Assembly: GCA_913778495.1 (NCBI GenBank)
Contig: CAJYVD010000013.1
Location: forward strand, 124,001 to 188,000
Direction of reading: 5' to 3'
DNA: 64,000 bases
Source: an uncultured Pantoea sp.
GTDB lineage: Bacteria; Pseudomonadota; Gammaproteobacteria; Enterobacterales; Enterobacteriaceae
The notes beneath the pieces were generated by a model. The model was not told the origin of the DNA and did not search any database. It saw only the letters and a list, made by a program, of their open reading frames with translations. Below, piece after piece: positions 28,255 to 38,251 of the stretch. Position 1 is the stretch's first letter. Each line of letters begins with the position of its first letter. A program made the translations under genes and the position numbers.

Positions 28255-29071
28255 GGAGCAACCTCGTTGTCGCCTTCCCAGGCGTCGTGGTAAGAAGAGG
28301 TAAGACGCGGGGATTACCAATTCCCGAATCAGAATCTGTGGCCGCCGTGTGACATGATGGGTTCACAGGCGGCCCGCGATTTTACACTACTGCGTCTTAG
28401 GTTAATACCTTTTCCTTAAATGCCGATAATAGTGCCCCGCGCTGTTATGCTTTGCTCACACAAACCGCTATGTATTCAGCGCGCTAATTTATTTCTGCTT
28501 TAATGCAGGTTCGGCGGCAAGTTCACACCGTGAGTTTTCATCACTTATTTTTACTTTTTTTATCCTCCCGCTCTGACCGCATATTTGATGCATTATCAAT
28601 GGATAACTATTCAGAATGCCGTTGAATGAAATGATTTACTTATCGCATAAGGATGGATTTAACCACCTTAAGCTTTCCTTAATAAAGAGAAAAGACGCAA
28701 ACAAAGACACACAACCAGCCAAAAGCACCGATAAACCACCAAATACCCAGAATAAAAAACCACAAGGTTGCTTTAAGTAGCGGCTTTTGCAGCTATTTAA
28801 GTCTCTGGCGTTTATATAAATTGTTCTGATGAAGTTACCGTGTAAAATTTAATCTGTAGAGCAAAGCCAACGACATAATAATGGCTTTCTCACTAAATAC
28901 ACATTTGCTTTACTTATAAAGAAATCCATCAAGTCGCTATTTGCCGCCTTGAAAATAAAATGCGACGCGCGCAGGACCTGCAGCGTCAATATGGTATGGA
29001 ATGCACTACCTTGCATGTCACGAAGTCTTCACCAGGGATTTTAAAGACATGCCACATTGAAGATCCTAATC
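28255..29071. other. AT-rich 800-bp gap before the lipoprotein protease
   Basis: This is the longest non-coding stretch in the window. E. coli carries yciQ here. No confident gene is seen. A minus-strand frame at 28765-28679 codes for a tryptophan-rich hydrophobic peptide of about 28 residues but has only non-ATG starts (TTG 28765 or CTG 28792) and no ribosome site. A plus-strand frame of 54 codons overlaps it. Confidence 0.5.
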
Positions 29072-29728
29072 ATGAGAACTTTCCTGCTTTGGCCAGCCCT
29101 TGCGGCGCTGGCATTAAGCGGTTGTTCCGTGGGACACACCGAATACAGCCGGACGGCGCTTGAACACGTTGATATGAGCGTGACAGGCATTCCAACCGTG
29201 CTGGGATTGGGCGTCCTTGGAACCACCATTCCTCTCACGCCAGAGTACAGCTTAACGGCGGCGCACGTGGCAAAAACCTCCGTGCAGCGCGTTAAGGCTT
29301 ATCACCCTTATTGCGACGTCGCGATTATTTATCATAAAAACAGCCCAGAAACATTGGCTAAATTCCGCACCGGAAAAGTCGGCGAGCCAATAAAGATGTA
29401 TGGCTATAGTTTTATTTCCGCCATGCCCGTTGAATCCAGCGGCGTTAATTTAGCGCGCACTGCGATCACCAACAGATGGAATAAAAAACCGTGCATGGCC
29501 ATGGCTTCCAATGCCGGTGTTGTACAGGGCATGTCGGGTGGGGCAGTTTATAATAGCGATCAAACGCTGGCGGGAGTTATCGTGGGTTACAGCCATGAAA
29601 TTGCTAACGTACGGAGTAAAAAGGTCATCTTAAAAGATGTGTCTCTTTACATTCCCTATGGCGATTTTAAAAGCTGGCTGCAGCAAAATCTGGGTCAGAC
29701 GCTAGCCTCGCCGTCTGACCCATCCTGA
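29072..29728 (+). CDS. Predicted lipoprotein with trypsin-like serine protease fold
   Basis: The 218-residue product has a lipoprotein signal ending in LSGC (Cys18). The mature part carries a chymotrypsin-type triad in order: His65 in LTAAHVAK, Asp82 in YCDVAIIY and Ser155 in GMSGGAVYN, with GYS and a glycine-rich IVGYS near the end. The layout fits a surface or periplasmic protease, although activity is not proven. E. coli has no counterpart in this locus. The stop codon abuts the yciO stop with no gap. I chose the ATG at 29072; an in-frame TTG 15 bases earlier is less likely. The gene borders an AT-rich gap, which hints at later acquisition. Confidence 0.75.
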   Translation: MRTFLLWPALAALALSGCSVGHTEYSRTALEHVDMSVTGIPTVLGLGVLGTTIPLTPEYSLTAAHVAKTSVQRVKAYHPYCDVAIIYHKNSPETLAKFRTGKVGEPIKMYGYSFISAMPVESSGVNLARTAITNRWNKKPCMAMASNAGVVQGMSGGAVYNSDQTLAGVIVGYSHEIANVRSKKVILKDVSLYIPYGDFKSWLQQNLGQTLASPSDPS

Positions 29729-30349
29729 TTATAAGAAGGGACGCGTATCGCCCACGCCTTCGCGGATGACCTGTGGTGCATCGCTGGTGAGATCGATCAC
29801 CGTTGTCGGCTGCTGACCCAGCGTGCCGCCATCGATGATCAGATCCACCAGCTTACCAATGCTGTGCTGGATCTCTTCAGGATCGGACTCGGTGAAGTCA
29901 TTGCCCGGCAGCATCAACGAGGTGGACATCATAGGCTCATTCAAACGCTCCAGCAGCGCCAATGCAACCGGGTTCGAAGGCACGCGCAGGCCGATGGTTT
30001 TACGCTTTTCATTCATTAAACGACGCGGTACCTCTTTGGTCGCTTTAAGAATAAACGTGTAGTTCCCCGGCGTATTATTTTTCAGCAGGCGGAAGGCACT
30101 GTTATCCACCTGCGAATAGGTCGAGAGTTCAGATAAATCACGGCACATCAGCGTGAAATTGTGGTTTCCGTCCAGCTGGCGAATACGGCAGATGCGCTCC
30201 ATGGCGTTTTTTTCTTCCAGTCGGCACCCGAGCGCGTAACCTGAATCCGTGGGATAGACAATGACGCCACCTTTGTTCAGGTACTCGACCGCCTGGTTGA
30301 CCAGACGCGGCTGGGGATTTTCTGGGTGAATGTGGAAAAGTTGACTCAT
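29729..30349 (-). CDS. yciO: YciO (Sua5/YciO/YrdC family)
   Basis: The 206-residue protein shows the family text GGVIVYPTDSGYALGC (about 29-44), FTLMCRDLSELSTYSQVDN, GNYTFILKATKEVPRR and TIGLRVPSN. Relatives TsaC/Sua5 make threonylcarbamoyl-AMP for tRNA t6A; YciO is a weaker paralogue. The GAGG ribosome site lies 6 bases before the ATG. It shares its direction with rnm, 19 bp upstream, as in E. coli. Confidence 0.94.
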   Translation of the reverse strand: MSQLFHIHPENPQPRLVNQAVEYLNKGGVIVYPTDSGYALGCRLEEKNAMERICRIRQLDGNHNFTLMCRDLSELSTYSQVDNSAFRLLKNNTPGNYTFILKATKEVPRRLMNEKRKTIGLRVPSNPVALALLERLNEPMMSTSLMLPGNDFTESDPEEIQHSIGKLVDLIIDGGTLGQQPTTVIDLTSDAPQVIREGVGDTRPFL

Positions 30350-30368
30350 AAAAACCTCATATAGCCTG

Positions 30369-31244
30369 TCAAGCGGAAGTCAGCGGCGCGAGCTGGGGGA
30401 AGCGTTCCCACACGGGCTCAACGCCGCCCGGCAGCCACAGTTTGCGGCCTAACTCTATCCACGGACAGGGTTGGTGAAAATCCGATCCCTGCGAACCGGC
30501 AAGGCCATGATCGCGCGCGTAGCCTGCCAGTTGTGTTCGCTCGTTTGGCGGCTGCTGGCACTGCGCAACTTCAATGGCATCGCCCCCCGCTTCGGCAAAG
30601 TGGGCAATTAACCGCTTAAGCCATTTGGCTGACAGGCCATAGCGGCCCGGATGCGCGAGTACAGCAACGCCACCAGAATGATGAATAGCATCAATGGCTT
30701 GTTTAATTGTACACCATTGCGGCGGCACATAACCTGTTTTGCCTCGCGCCAGATAATGCTTAAACACGTTCGCCATGTTGTCGGCTTTACCGATCTCAAT
30801 GAGATAGCGGGCAAAATGACCGCGCGTAATCACGCCGCCCTGTGCCAGGCGCTCTGCGCCCGCCAGCGCGTTAGGAATGCGCGCACGGTCAAGCCGTTCG
30901 GCAATCGCCTGCGCACGCGCCCTGCGACATTGATGCTGCTGGGCCAAAAAGTGCTTCAGCGCCAGATGCTGACAGTCGAGGTCGAGCCCCACAATGTGTA
31001 TTTCATGATTTTCCCACAACGTTGAGGCTTCGACTCCTGCGAGAACGCGAAGCGGTAAAGCCTGCGTGCGAGCGGCGCGCTGTGCTTCCTCCACGCCAGC
31101 CACGGTGTCGTGATCGGTAATGGCAAGCACGCCCACCTGCATTGCTGCCGCGCGCTGAACTAGCGCAGAGGGGCTTAACACGCCGTCTGACGCCTGCGTA
31201 TGACTGTGTAAATCGTAGAGTGGAAAACGCGCTATTTCAGACAA
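30369..31244 (-). CDS. rnm: 5'-3' exoribonuclease RNase AM (PHP domain)
   Basis: The gene (yciV, renamed rnm) encodes a PHP-fold phosphoesterase that trims rRNA 5' ends and degrades pAp-type substrates. The 291-residue product has the metal motifs YDLHSHTQASDG near 10 and AITDHDT near 41, plus LAHPGRYG and SQGSDFHQP near the end. The start is TTG at 31244 with TGGAG 6 bases upstream; the next residues agree with E. coli. It is divergent from trp. Confidence 0.93.
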   Translation of the reverse strand: MSEIARFPLYDLHSHTQASDGVLSPSALVQRAAAMQVGVLAITDHDTVAGVEEAQRAARTQALPLRVLAGVEASTLWENHEIHIVGLDLDCQHLALKHFLAQQHQCRRARAQAIAERLDRARIPNALAGAERLAQGGVITRGHFARYLIEIGKADNMANVFKHYLARGKTGYVPPQWCTIKQAIDAIHHSGGVAVLAHPGRYGLSAKWLKRLIAHFAEAGGDAIEVAQCQQPPNERTQLAGYARDHGLAGSQGSDFHQPCPWIELGRKLWLPGGVEPVWERFPQLAPLTSA

Positions 31245-31311
31245 GATTGCTCCAGCAACTGCACAAACCGGCAGGCATGATAGCGATTTTACCCACCGCT
31301 GAAAAAGGGTA

Positions 31312-31345
31312 TTGACTTTTTTCCCCTGAACCAGTTAACTAGTAC
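31312..31345 (+). promoter_or_regulatory. trp promoter with TrpR operator
   Basis: A -35 TTGACT (31312-31317) and a -10 TTAACT (31335-31340) are exactly 17 bases apart. The TrpR operator GAACCAGTTAACTAGTAC (31328-31345) overlaps the -10, almost as in E. coli. TrpR charged with tryptophan would block RNA polymerase here. Confidence 0.92.
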
Positions 31346-31374
31346 ACAAGTTCACACGTAACAGGTCGTCAATC

Positions 31375-31458
31375 ATGGCTCTCAACAATACGCATTCAAC
31401 TCCTTGGTGGCGCGAAGTTTCCCTCAACGGGCGACGTCGTCTTGCACCTCATGCGTAA
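31375..31458 (+). CDS. trpL: trp operon leader peptide
   Basis: The 27-residue frame starts MALNNTHSTPWWREVS and has tandem Trp codons at 11-12, the stalling site of tryptophan attenuation. E. coli TrpL is 14 residues and stops 4 codons after the Trp pair; here the stop is lost and the frame runs 15 codons further, through an Arg-rich GRRR segment into the RNA strand that pairs with the terminator. ATG 31375 follows the promoter at the usual distance. Confidence 0.85.
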   Translation: MALNNTHSTPWWREVSLNGRRRLAPHA

Positions 31459-31476
31459 ATGCTGTGCAGATACCTG

Positions 31477-31501
31477 AGCCCGCCACTAAGCGGGCTTTTT
31501 T
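31477..31501 (+). terminator. trp attenuator terminator
   Basis: AGCCCGC and GCGGGCT (31477-31483, 31490-31496) form the 3:4 hairpin followed by a T-run, just before trpE. The segment around CAACGGGCGA (about 31432) can pair with GCCCG as the antiterminator. Confidence 0.9.
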
Positions 31502-31526
31502 ATGAGCAAAATTCAGAGACTCCAAC

Positions 31527-33089
31527 ATGGCTAATGCGAAACCCACATTGAAGTTGATTACCGGTGAAGCGCCTTACCGCGAAGATCCGGCCGCAGTGTT
31601 TCATCAAATTTGCGGCGCGCGCCCAGCAACTCTGCTGCTCGAATCGGCAGATATCGACAGTAAAGAGAATCTCAAAAGCCTTCTGATCGTCGACAGCGCA
31701 CTGCGGATTAGCGCGTTAGGCCACACGGTGACGCTGCAGGCGCTGTCTGAAAATGGTCGCGCCTTGTTACCGCTACTGGATGAGGCCCTGCCATCCGAAG
31801 TGCGAATTGAAGCGCGACCTGATGGACGTGAACTCCATTTTCCTCAGCCGCAAGGCCTGCACGACGAAGACGCCAGGCTTAAAGCGCTGTCAGTGTTTGA
31901 CGCACTGCGCCTGCTCCCGCAGCTGGTGAATAGTCCGGCAGAAGAGCGCGAGGCGATGTTTATTGGTGGCTTGTTTGCGTATGACCTGGTGGCTGGCTTT
32001 GAAGATCTTCCCGCACTTCGCCACGACCAGCGCTGCCCGGACTACTGCTTCTACCTGGCGGAAACCTTACTGGTGATCGATCACCAGTCCCGCAGCGCGC
32101 GTCTGCAGGCCAGCTTGTTTACGCCGTCAACCCACGAGTTCCAGCGTCTTCAGAGCCGTATTGAACAACTGCGCGCCCAACTGGCTCAGGCAGCTCCCGC
32201 GTTGCCGGTACAAACCGTTGAACAGATGACCCTGAGCGTCAGTCAGAGCGATGAAGATTACTGCAAGGTGGTGCGCGATCTGCAGGACGCGATTCGCATC
32301 GGTGAAATATTCCAGGTGGTGCCTTCACGTCGCTTTTCGCTTCCCTGCCCTTCACCGCTGGCGGCTTATGACACCTTAAAGCGCAGCAACCCAAGCCCTT
32401 ATATGTTTTTCATGCAGGATCAGGATTTCGCGCTGTTCGGCGCTTCACCAGAAAGCTCGCTGAAATATGACGCGCTTTCACGCCAGATTGAGATCTACCC
32501 CATTGCCGGTACCCGCCCGCGCGGTCGCCATGCCGATGGCTCGTTAGACCGCGATTTGGATAGTCGTATCGAACTGGAAATGCGCACTGACCATAAAGAG
32601 CTGGCCGAACACTTGATGCTGGTGGACCTGGCGCGTAATGACCTGGCGCGTATCTGCGTGCCCGGCAGCCGTTACGTCGCCGACCTCACTAAAGTCGATC
32701 GCTATTCGTTTGTGATGCACCTGGTGTCGCGCGTGGTGGGTACGTTGCGTAACGACCTCGATGTGCTGCACGCCTACCGCGCTTGCATGAATATGGGAAC
32801 CCTGAGCGGTGCGCCAAAAGTTCGCGCAATGCAGCTGATTGCTGAAAAAGAGGGCACGCGGCGCGGCAGCTACGGTGGCGCGGTAGGCTACTTCACTGCA
32901 CAAGGTGATTTAGATACCTGTATCGTAATTCGCTCGGCTTGGGTACAGGACGGCGTAGCCACCGTCCAGGCTGGCGCAGGCGTTGTGTTGGATTCGCAGC
33001 CCCAGGCTGAAGCGGATGAAAGCCGCAACAAAGCGCGCGCGGTGCTGCGTGCCATTGCGACCGCGCACCATTGCAAGGAGATTTTCTAA
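31527..33089 (+). CDS. trpE: Anthranilate synthase component I
   Basis: TrpE makes anthranilate from chorismate with ammonia from TrpG. The 520-residue length and the C-terminal signature ([28 protein letters not shown], ETRQKAxA-like [10 protein letters not shown]) are typical. The N-terminal [15 protein letters not shown] carries the feedback tryptophan-binding site of the family. The stop overlaps the trpG start (TAATG), indicating coupled translation. Confidence 0.97.
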   Translation: MANAKPTLKLITGEAPYREDPAAVFHQICGARPATLLLESADIDSKENLKSLLIVDSALRISALGHTVTLQALSENGRALLPLLDEALPSEVRIEARPDGRELHFPQPQGLHDEDARLKALSVFDALRLLPQLVNSPAEEREAMFIGGLFAYDLVAGFEDLPALRHDQRCPDYCFYLAETLLVIDHQSRSARLQASLFTPSTHEFQRLQSRIEQLRAQLAQAAPALPVQTVEQMTLSVSQSDEDYCKVVRDLQDAIRIGEIFQVVPSRRFSLPCPSPLAAYDTLKRSNPSPYMFFMQDQDFALFGASPESSLKYDALSRQIEIYPIAGTRPRGRHADGSLDRDLDSRIELEMRTDHKELAEHLMLVDLARNDLARICVPGSRYVADLTKVDRYSFVMHLVSRVVGTLRNDLDVLHAYRACMNMGTLSGAPKVRAMQLIAEKEGTRRGSYGGAVGYFTAQGDLDTCIVIRSAWVQDGVATVQAGAGVVLDSQPQAEADESRNKARAVLRAIATAHHCKEIF

Positions 33090-33673
33090 TGGCCGATATT
33101 TTGTTGCTGGATAACTTCGACTCCTTCACTTACAACCTGGTGGATCAGCTGCGTACTTTTGGTCATAACGTGGTGATTTACCGCAATAACGTGCCCGCGG
33201 AGCTGCTGATTGAACGCATCCAGCAGCTCGCCAATCCGGTGCTAATGCTGTCACCCGGTCCGGGGGCGCCGAAAGACGCAGGCTGTATGCCAGCTTTGCT
33301 TCAGGCGCTGCGCGGTCGCTTACCGATTATTGGCATCTGCCTCGGACATCAGGCGATTATCGAAGCTTATGGCGGTCATGTGGGTCAGGCGGGCGAAATC
33401 CTGCACGGTAAGGCATCCGCTATCCACCACGACGGCGAAGCGATGTTTAACGGGCTGAGCAACCCGCTGCCTGTGGCGCGCTACCACTCCCTGGTCGGCA
33501 GCAACACACCGGAAGCGCTGATCGTTAACGCCAGCTATAACGGCATGGTGATGGCGGTGCGTCACGACGCGGATCGGGTGTGCGGCTTCCAATTCCACCC
33601 TGAGTCGATTCTGACCACGCAAGGTGCCCATTTACTTGAACAGACTCTGGCCTGGGCGCTGGCGAAGTCATAG
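33089..33673 (+). CDS. trpG: Anthranilate synthase glutamine amidotransferase
   Basis: TrpG releases ammonia from glutamine for TrpE. The 194-residue protein has the class I triad: Cys84 in [11 protein letters not shown] and His170-Glu172 in FQFHPES. The correct ATG at 33089 overlaps the trpE stop by one base and is preceded by AAGGAG. In E. coli this domain is fused to TrpD; here it is a separate gene, with a stop, 10 bases and a new ribosome site before trpD. Confidence 0.96.
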   Translation: MADILLLDNFDSFTYNLVDQLRTFGHNVVIYRNNVPAELLIERIQQLANPVLMLSPGPGAPKDAGCMPALLQALRGRLPIIGICLGHQAIIEAYGGHVGQAGEILHGKASAIHHDGEAMFNGLSNPLPVARYHSLVGSNTPEALIVNASYNGMVMAVRHDADRVCGFQFHPESILTTQGAHLLEQTLAWALAKS

Positions 33674-33683
33674 GGAGATCATT

Positions 33684-34682
33684 ATGCAAACCATTTTGGA
33701 AAAAGTGTTTCAGTCGGAAACGCTAAGCCAGTCAGAAAGCCATCAGCTGTTTAGCGCCATTATTAAAGGGCAGCTTGAACCGACCCAGTTAGCAGGCGCG
33801 CTGATCGCCATGAAAGTGCGCGGCGAGCGGCCCGAGGAGATCGCCGGTGCGGCCAGCGCCTTATTGGCCGATGCGCGTGCTTTTCCGCGTCCCGATTACG
33901 CCTTTGCCGATATCGTGGGCACCGGCGGCGATGGCAGCAACAGTATTAATATCTCTACCGCCAGCGCGTTTGTGGCGGCAACGTGCGGCGTAAAAGTGGC
34001 CAAGCACGGCAACCGTAGCGTCTCCAGTAAGTCGGGCTCCTCCGATCTGCTGGCTGCATTTGGTATTGATTTAGACATGCCGGCAGATAACGCGCGTCGA
34101 GCGCTGGACGATCTCAACGTGTGCTTTTTGTTTGCGCCGCAGTATCACCAAGGTTTTCGCCATGCCATGCCGGTGCGTCAGCAGTTAAAAACCCGCACGA
34201 TTTTCAACGTGCTTGGCCCCCTGATTAATCCGGCGCGCCCGCCGCTGGCGGTGATTGGCGTTTACAGCCCGGAACTGGTTCTGCCGATTGCACAAGCCCT
34301 GAAAGTGCTGGGCTACCAGCGTGCGGCGGTGGTGCACGGCGGTGGCATGGATGAGGTGGCGCTGCACAGTCCTACCCAAGTGGCCGAGCTGCGTGACGGG
34401 GAAATCACGGGGTATCAGCTCACGCCGGAGGACTTCGGCTTTGGTTATCACGACAAAGAGGCGCTGGCGGGCGGCACGCCGGAAGAAAACCGTGACATTC
34501 TCACGCGTTTACTCCAGGGTAAAGGCCAGCCCGCGCACGAGCAGGCCGTTGCGGTCAACGTCGCAATGTTGCTGAAAGTATTCGGAAATGAAGATTTACG
34601 TGACAATGCTCAGCGCGCGATGGAAGCCATTCGCAGCGGGCAGGCGTATGAGCGCGTTGTGGCTCTGGCAACGAGAGGATGA
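33684..34682 (+). CDS. trpD: Anthranilate phosphoribosyltransferase
   Basis: TrpD adds phosphoribosyl to anthranilate. The 332-residue protein has the PRPP-binding loop [15 protein letters not shown] near 80, [15 protein letters not shown] and [10 protein letters not shown]. Start ATG 33684 follows GGGAGATC. It is free-standing, unlike the TrpGD fusion of E. coli. Its stop lies 1 base before trpC. Confidence 0.96.
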   Translation: MQTILEKVFQSETLSQSESHQLFSAIIKGQLEPTQLAGALIAMKVRGERPEEIAGAASALLADARAFPRPDYAFADIVGTGGDGSNSINISTASAFVAATCGVKVAKHGNRSVSSKSGSSDLLAAFGIDLDMPADNARRALDDLNVCFLFAPQYHQGFRHAMPVRQQLKTRTIFNVLGPLINPARPPLAVIGVYSPELVLPIAQALKVLGYQRAAVVHGGGMDEVALHSPTQVAELRDGEITGYQLTPEDFGFGYHDKEALAGGTPEENRDILTRLLQGKGQPAHEQAVAVNVAMLLKVFGNEDLRDNAQRAMEAIRSGQAYERVVALATRG

Positions 34683-34683
34683 G

Positions 34684-36051
34684 ATGAGTATCAAGGGCAC
34701 CGTTTTAGAGAAAATTGTACAAGATAAAGCGATCTGGGTTGAGGCGCGTAAAGCGCAGCAGCCGCTGGCGAGCTTCCAAAACGCACTGCAGCCTGCGGCA
34801 CGTCACTTTTACGACGCGCTGCGCGGTGCGCGAACCGCCTTCATCCTGGAGTGTAAAAAAGCCTCTCCCTCGAAGGGATTAATTCGCGAGGATTTCGATC
34901 CCGCTACCATCGCGGGCATCTATCGGGAATACGCTGCGGCAGTCTCGGTGCTGACAGATGAAAAATATTTCCAGGGCGACTTTGCGTTTCTCCCCATTGT
35001 CAGCGCAGCCATTACGCAGCCGGTACTGTGCAAAGACTTTATTATCGATCCGTATCAAATCTACCTTGCACGCCATTACCAGGCCGACGCCATTCTGCTG
35101 ATGCTGTCGGTACTGGATGACGAACAGTACCGACAGCTTGCCGCAGTGGCACACAGCCTGAAAATGGGCGTGCTTACCGAAGTGAGCAACGAAGAGGAAC
35201 TGGCGCGCGCGATTGCGCTTGAAGCGAAAGTGGTGGGCATCAATAACCGCGACCTGCGCGATTTGTCGATCGACCTCAACCGCACCCGCCAACTCGCCCC
35301 TCAGTTAGGTTCTGGCGTGACGGTTATCAGTGAATCCGGCATCAATAGCTACGCCCAGGTGCGCGAACTCAGCCACTTCGCCAACGGTTTTCTTATTGGC
35401 TCTGCGCTGATGGAAGAAGCGGATCTGCAGGCAGGCGTACGTCGCGTGCTGTTAGGCGATAATAAAGTGTGTGGCCTGACGCGCCCGGAAGATGCACGCG
35501 CAGCCTATGACGCAGGCGCCTGCTACGGCGGTTTGATTTTTGCAGATGGCTCGCCGCGCAAGGTTTCCCACGCACAGGCGCAAAAGGTCATCGCTGGCGC
35601 CCCCTTGAAGTATGTGGGCGTCTTCCGCGACCAGCCTGTAGGTGACATTGTCACGTTAGCCGCGTCACTCTCGCTTGCTGCCGTCCAGTTACACGGTGAC
35701 GAAGATACGGCGTTTGTCGCCCAGCTGCGTGCTGCCTTACCTGCCGATGTGCGCATCTGGAAGGCAATGAGTATCACGGATCGGTTGCCTGCGCGCGATT
35801 GGCCCCACGTTGACCGCTACGTGTTTGACCACGGTAAAGGCGGCAGCGGGCAGCGTTTTGACTGGTCGCTGCTGCAGGGCGAAGCGTTGAACAATGTCTT
35901 GCTGGCGGGCGGTTTGAGCGCGGATAACTGCGTGCAGGCGGCACAGTTGGGCTGCGCGGGGCTGGATTTTAACTCCGGCGTGGAGTCCGCCCCCGGCATC
36001 AAAGATGCCAGTAAAGTCGCAGCGGTCTTCCGCACGCTGCGCGCCTATTAA
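34684..36051 (+). CDS. trpCF: Indole-3-glycerol phosphate synthase / phosphoribosylanthranilate isomerase
   Basis: This 455-residue bifunctional protein has the IGPS half first ([34 protein letters not shown]) and the PRAI half from about residue 257 ([40 protein letters not shown]). The fused form matches E. coli TrpC (453 residues). ATG 34684 begins 1 base after the trpD stop with GAGAGGATGAG upstream. A GC hairpin separates it from trpB. Confidence 0.96.
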   Translation: MSIKGTVLEKIVQDKAIWVEARKAQQPLASFQNALQPAARHFYDALRGARTAFILECKKASPSKGLIREDFDPATIAGIYREYAAAVSVLTDEKYFQGDFAFLPIVSAAITQPVLCKDFIIDPYQIYLARHYQADAILLMLSVLDDEQYRQLAAVAHSLKMGVLTEVSNEEELARAIALEAKVVGINNRDLRDLSIDLNRTRQLAPQLGSGVTVISESGINSYAQVRELSHFANGFLIGSALMEEADLQAGVRRVLLGDNKVCGLTRPEDARAAYDAGACYGGLIFADGSPRKVSHAQAQKVIAGAPLKYVGVFRDQPVGDIVTLAASLSLAAVQLHGDEDTAFVAQLRAALPADVRIWKAMSITDRLPARDWPHVDRYVFDHGKGGSGQRFDWSLLQGEALNNVLLAGGLSADNCVQAAQLGCAGLDFNSGVESAPGIKDASKVAAVFRTLRAY

Positions 36052-36059
36052 TGTTGCCG

Positions 36060-36079
36060 GCCCGCATGCTGTTGCGGGC
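36060..36079 (+). repeat. Intercistronic hairpin between trpC and trpB
   Basis: GCCCGCA and TGCGGGC (36060-36066, 36073-36079) form a perfect 7-bp stem with a 6-base loop in the 46-base gap. There is no T-run; it may act on mRNA stability. Confidence 0.6.
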
Positions 36080-36097
36080 GGGATAAGGAAGAGAGAG

Positions 36098-37291
36098 ATG
36101 ACCACGTTATTGAATCCCTATTTTGGTGAATTTGGCGGCCAATATGTGCCACAAATTCTGATGCCTGCACTGCGTCAGCTGGAGAGCGCCTTTGTTGACG
36201 CGCAGCGCGACCCCGCTTTCCAGGCCGAATTTACCGACCTGCTGAAGAATTATGCGGGCCGCCCCACGGCGCTCACGCTGTGCAGTAACCTGACCAAAGG
36301 CACCAAAACCCGTCTCTACCTCAAGCGTGAAGATCTGCTGCACGGCGGCGCGCACAAGACCAATCAGGTGCTGGGACAGGCGCTGCTCGCCCGGCGCATG
36401 GGGAAAAATGAGATCATCGCCGAAACGGGTGCGGGACAGCATGGTGTGGCGTCAGCACTGGCGTGCGCGCTCCTCGGCATGAAGTGTCGCATCTATATGG
36501 GCGCGAAAGACGTGGAGCGCCAGTCGCCGAACGTTTTCCGCATGCGCCTGATGGGCGCAGAGGTCATTCCGGTGCACAGCGGTTCCGCCACGCTCAAAGA
36601 CGCCTGTAATGAAGCGCTGCGCGACTGGTCGGGCAGCTACGAAACCGCGCACTACATGCTCGGCACCGCGGCGGGCCCTCACCCGTTCCCGACCATTGTG
36701 CGCGAATTCCAGCGCATGATCGGGGAAGAGACCAAGGCGCAAATTTTGGAAAAAGAGGGGCGCCTGCCGGATGCCATCCTCGCCTGCGTCGGCGGCGGCT
36801 CCAACGCGATTGGCATGTTCGCAGATTTCATTGACGATACCAGCGTGAAATTGATCGGCGTCGAGCCTGCTGGTCACGGCATTGAAACCGGTGAGCACGG
36901 CGCGCCGCTGAAGCACGGTCGCGTGGGCATCTATTTTGGCATGAAAGCCCCAATGATGCAGACCGAAGAGGGGCAAATCGAGGAGTCCTATTCTATTTCC
37001 GCGGGGCTGGACTTCCCCTCCGTTGGGCCGCAGCACGCGCATCTAAACAGCATCGGACGCGCGGATTATGTCTCGGTGACAGACGACGAAGCCCTGAGCG
37101 CCTTCAAAGCGCTGTGCCGTGCAGAGGGGATTATTCCTGCGCTGGAGTCCTCGCACGCGTTGGCCCATGCGCTGAAAATGATTGCTGACAACCCGGAAAA
37201 AGAACAGCTGCTGGTAGTGAACCTGTCAGGGCGCGGTGACAAAGACATCTTCACGGTACACGATATTTTGACGGCGAAAGGAGAGATTTGA
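36098..37291 (+). CDS. trpB: Tryptophan synthase beta subunit
   Basis: TrpB joins indole and serine using PLP. The 397-residue protein carries the Schiff-base Lys87 in [11 protein letters not shown], the GAGQHG and GGGSNA loops ([16 protein letters not shown]) and LSGRGDKD at the end. ATG 36098 has GGAAGAGAG upstream. The stop TGA overlaps the trpA ATG by one base. Confidence 0.97.
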   Translation: MTTLLNPYFGEFGGQYVPQILMPALRQLESAFVDAQRDPAFQAEFTDLLKNYAGRPTALTLCSNLTKGTKTRLYLKREDLLHGGAHKTNQVLGQALLARRMGKNEIIAETGAGQHGVASALACALLGMKCRIYMGAKDVERQSPNVFRMRLMGAEVIPVHSGSATLKDACNEALRDWSGSYETAHYMLGTAAGPHPFPTIVREFQRMIGEETKAQILEKEGRLPDAILACVGGGSNAIGMFADFIDDTSVKLIGVEPAGHGIETGEHGAPLKHGRVGIYFGMKAPMMQTEEGQIEESYSISAGLDFPSVGPQHAHLNSIGRADYVSVTDDEALSAFKALCRAEGIIPALESSHALAHALKMIADNPEKEQLLVVNLSGRGDKDIFTVHDILTAKGEI

Positions 37292-38094
37292 TGGAACGTT
37301 ACGACCGATTGTTCGCGCGTCTGGCGGAAAAAAAAGAAGGCGCATTTGTGCCGTTCGTGACGCTAGGCGATCCCTCTCCTGAACTGTCGCTGCGTATTAT
37401 TGATGCCCTGGTTGAAAGCGGTGCCGATGCGCTAGAATTGGGTATTCCGTTCTCCGACCCGCTGGCAGACGGCCCTACCATTCAGGGAGCCACGCTGCGT
37501 GCCTTCGCCGCAGGTACCACTGTGGCGCAATGCTTTGAGATGCTGGCGACGGTGCGTCAGAAATACCCGGATCTGCCTATCGGCTTGCTGATGTATGCCA
37601 ACCTGGTGTTTAGCCGGGGCGTGGATGCGTTTTATGCGCAGTGCGCCGCCGTGGGCGTGGATTCGGTGCTCGTGGCCGATGTGCCGGTTGAGGAGTCTGC
37701 ACCGTTCCGCCAGGCGGCTATGCGGCACAACGTGGCACCGATCTTTATTTGCCCTCCTAACGCCGACGACGATTTGCTGCGTGAGGTTGCGTCTCACGGA
37801 CGCGGTTACACCTACCTGCTCTCACGCGCGGGCGTAACCGGGGCAGAAAATCGCGCCAGCCAGCCGCTGCATCATCTGATCGCTAAATTGCACGAATACC
37901 ACGCGGCGCCTCCGCTGCAAGGATTTGGTATCTCAGAGCCAGGCCAGGTCAAAGAGGCCATTGAGGCCGGTGCGGCGGGCGCGATTTCGGGCTCGGCAAT
38001 CGTACGCATCATCGAGCGCCATCAGAATGATGCGCCGGCGCTGCTGCGTGAACTCCAACAGTTTGTCAGCAACCTCAAAGCCGCCACGCGCTAA
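37291..38094 (+). CDS. trpA: Tryptophan synthase alpha subunit
   Basis: TrpA cleaves indole-glycerol phosphate. The 267-residue protein has both catalytic acids at the standard places, Glu49 and Asp60 ([19 protein letters not shown]), plus the phosphate-binding GISGSA-type text ([11 protein letters not shown]). It ends the operon. Confidence 0.97.
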   Translation: MERYDRLFARLAEKKEGAFVPFVTLGDPSPELSLRIIDALVESGADALELGIPFSDPLADGPTIQGATLRAFAAGTTVAQCFEMLATVRQKYPDLPIGLLMYANLVFSRGVDAFYAQCAAVGVDSVLVADVPVEESAPFRQAAMRHNVAPIFICPPNADDDLLREVASHGRGYTYLLSRAGVTGAENRASQPLHHLIAKLHEYHAAPPLQGFGISEPGQVKEAIEAGAAGAISGSAIVRIIERHQNDAPALLRELQQFVSNLKAATR

Positions 38095-38099
38095 CTTCC

Positions 38100-38133
38100 C
38101 ACGGCCTCGTCCTTCTTGTTGGATGAGGCCGTG
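38100..38133 (+). terminator. trp operon end hairpin
   Basis: CACGGCCTC and GAGGCCGTG (38100-38108, 38125-38133) form a strong stem starting 6 bases after the trpA stop. No T-run follows directly (a run of T lies 20 bases on). Confidence 0.65.
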
Positions 38134-38251
38134 AGTCCCACGCCCTTCCCGATTTTTTCATCCGCGCATTTGCTGATTTCCTCGACACCGCCCACACTTA
38201 ATTGCACCGTCTCGTTGCGGTGAAACATCATCTATGACAGGGAGATAACCA

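Noticed and set aside
28587-28782. 54-codon plus-strand frame in the AT-rich gap
   Set aside because: Weak ribosome site, low-complexity Lys/Asn/Pro content and overlap with an opposing frame; no family recognised.
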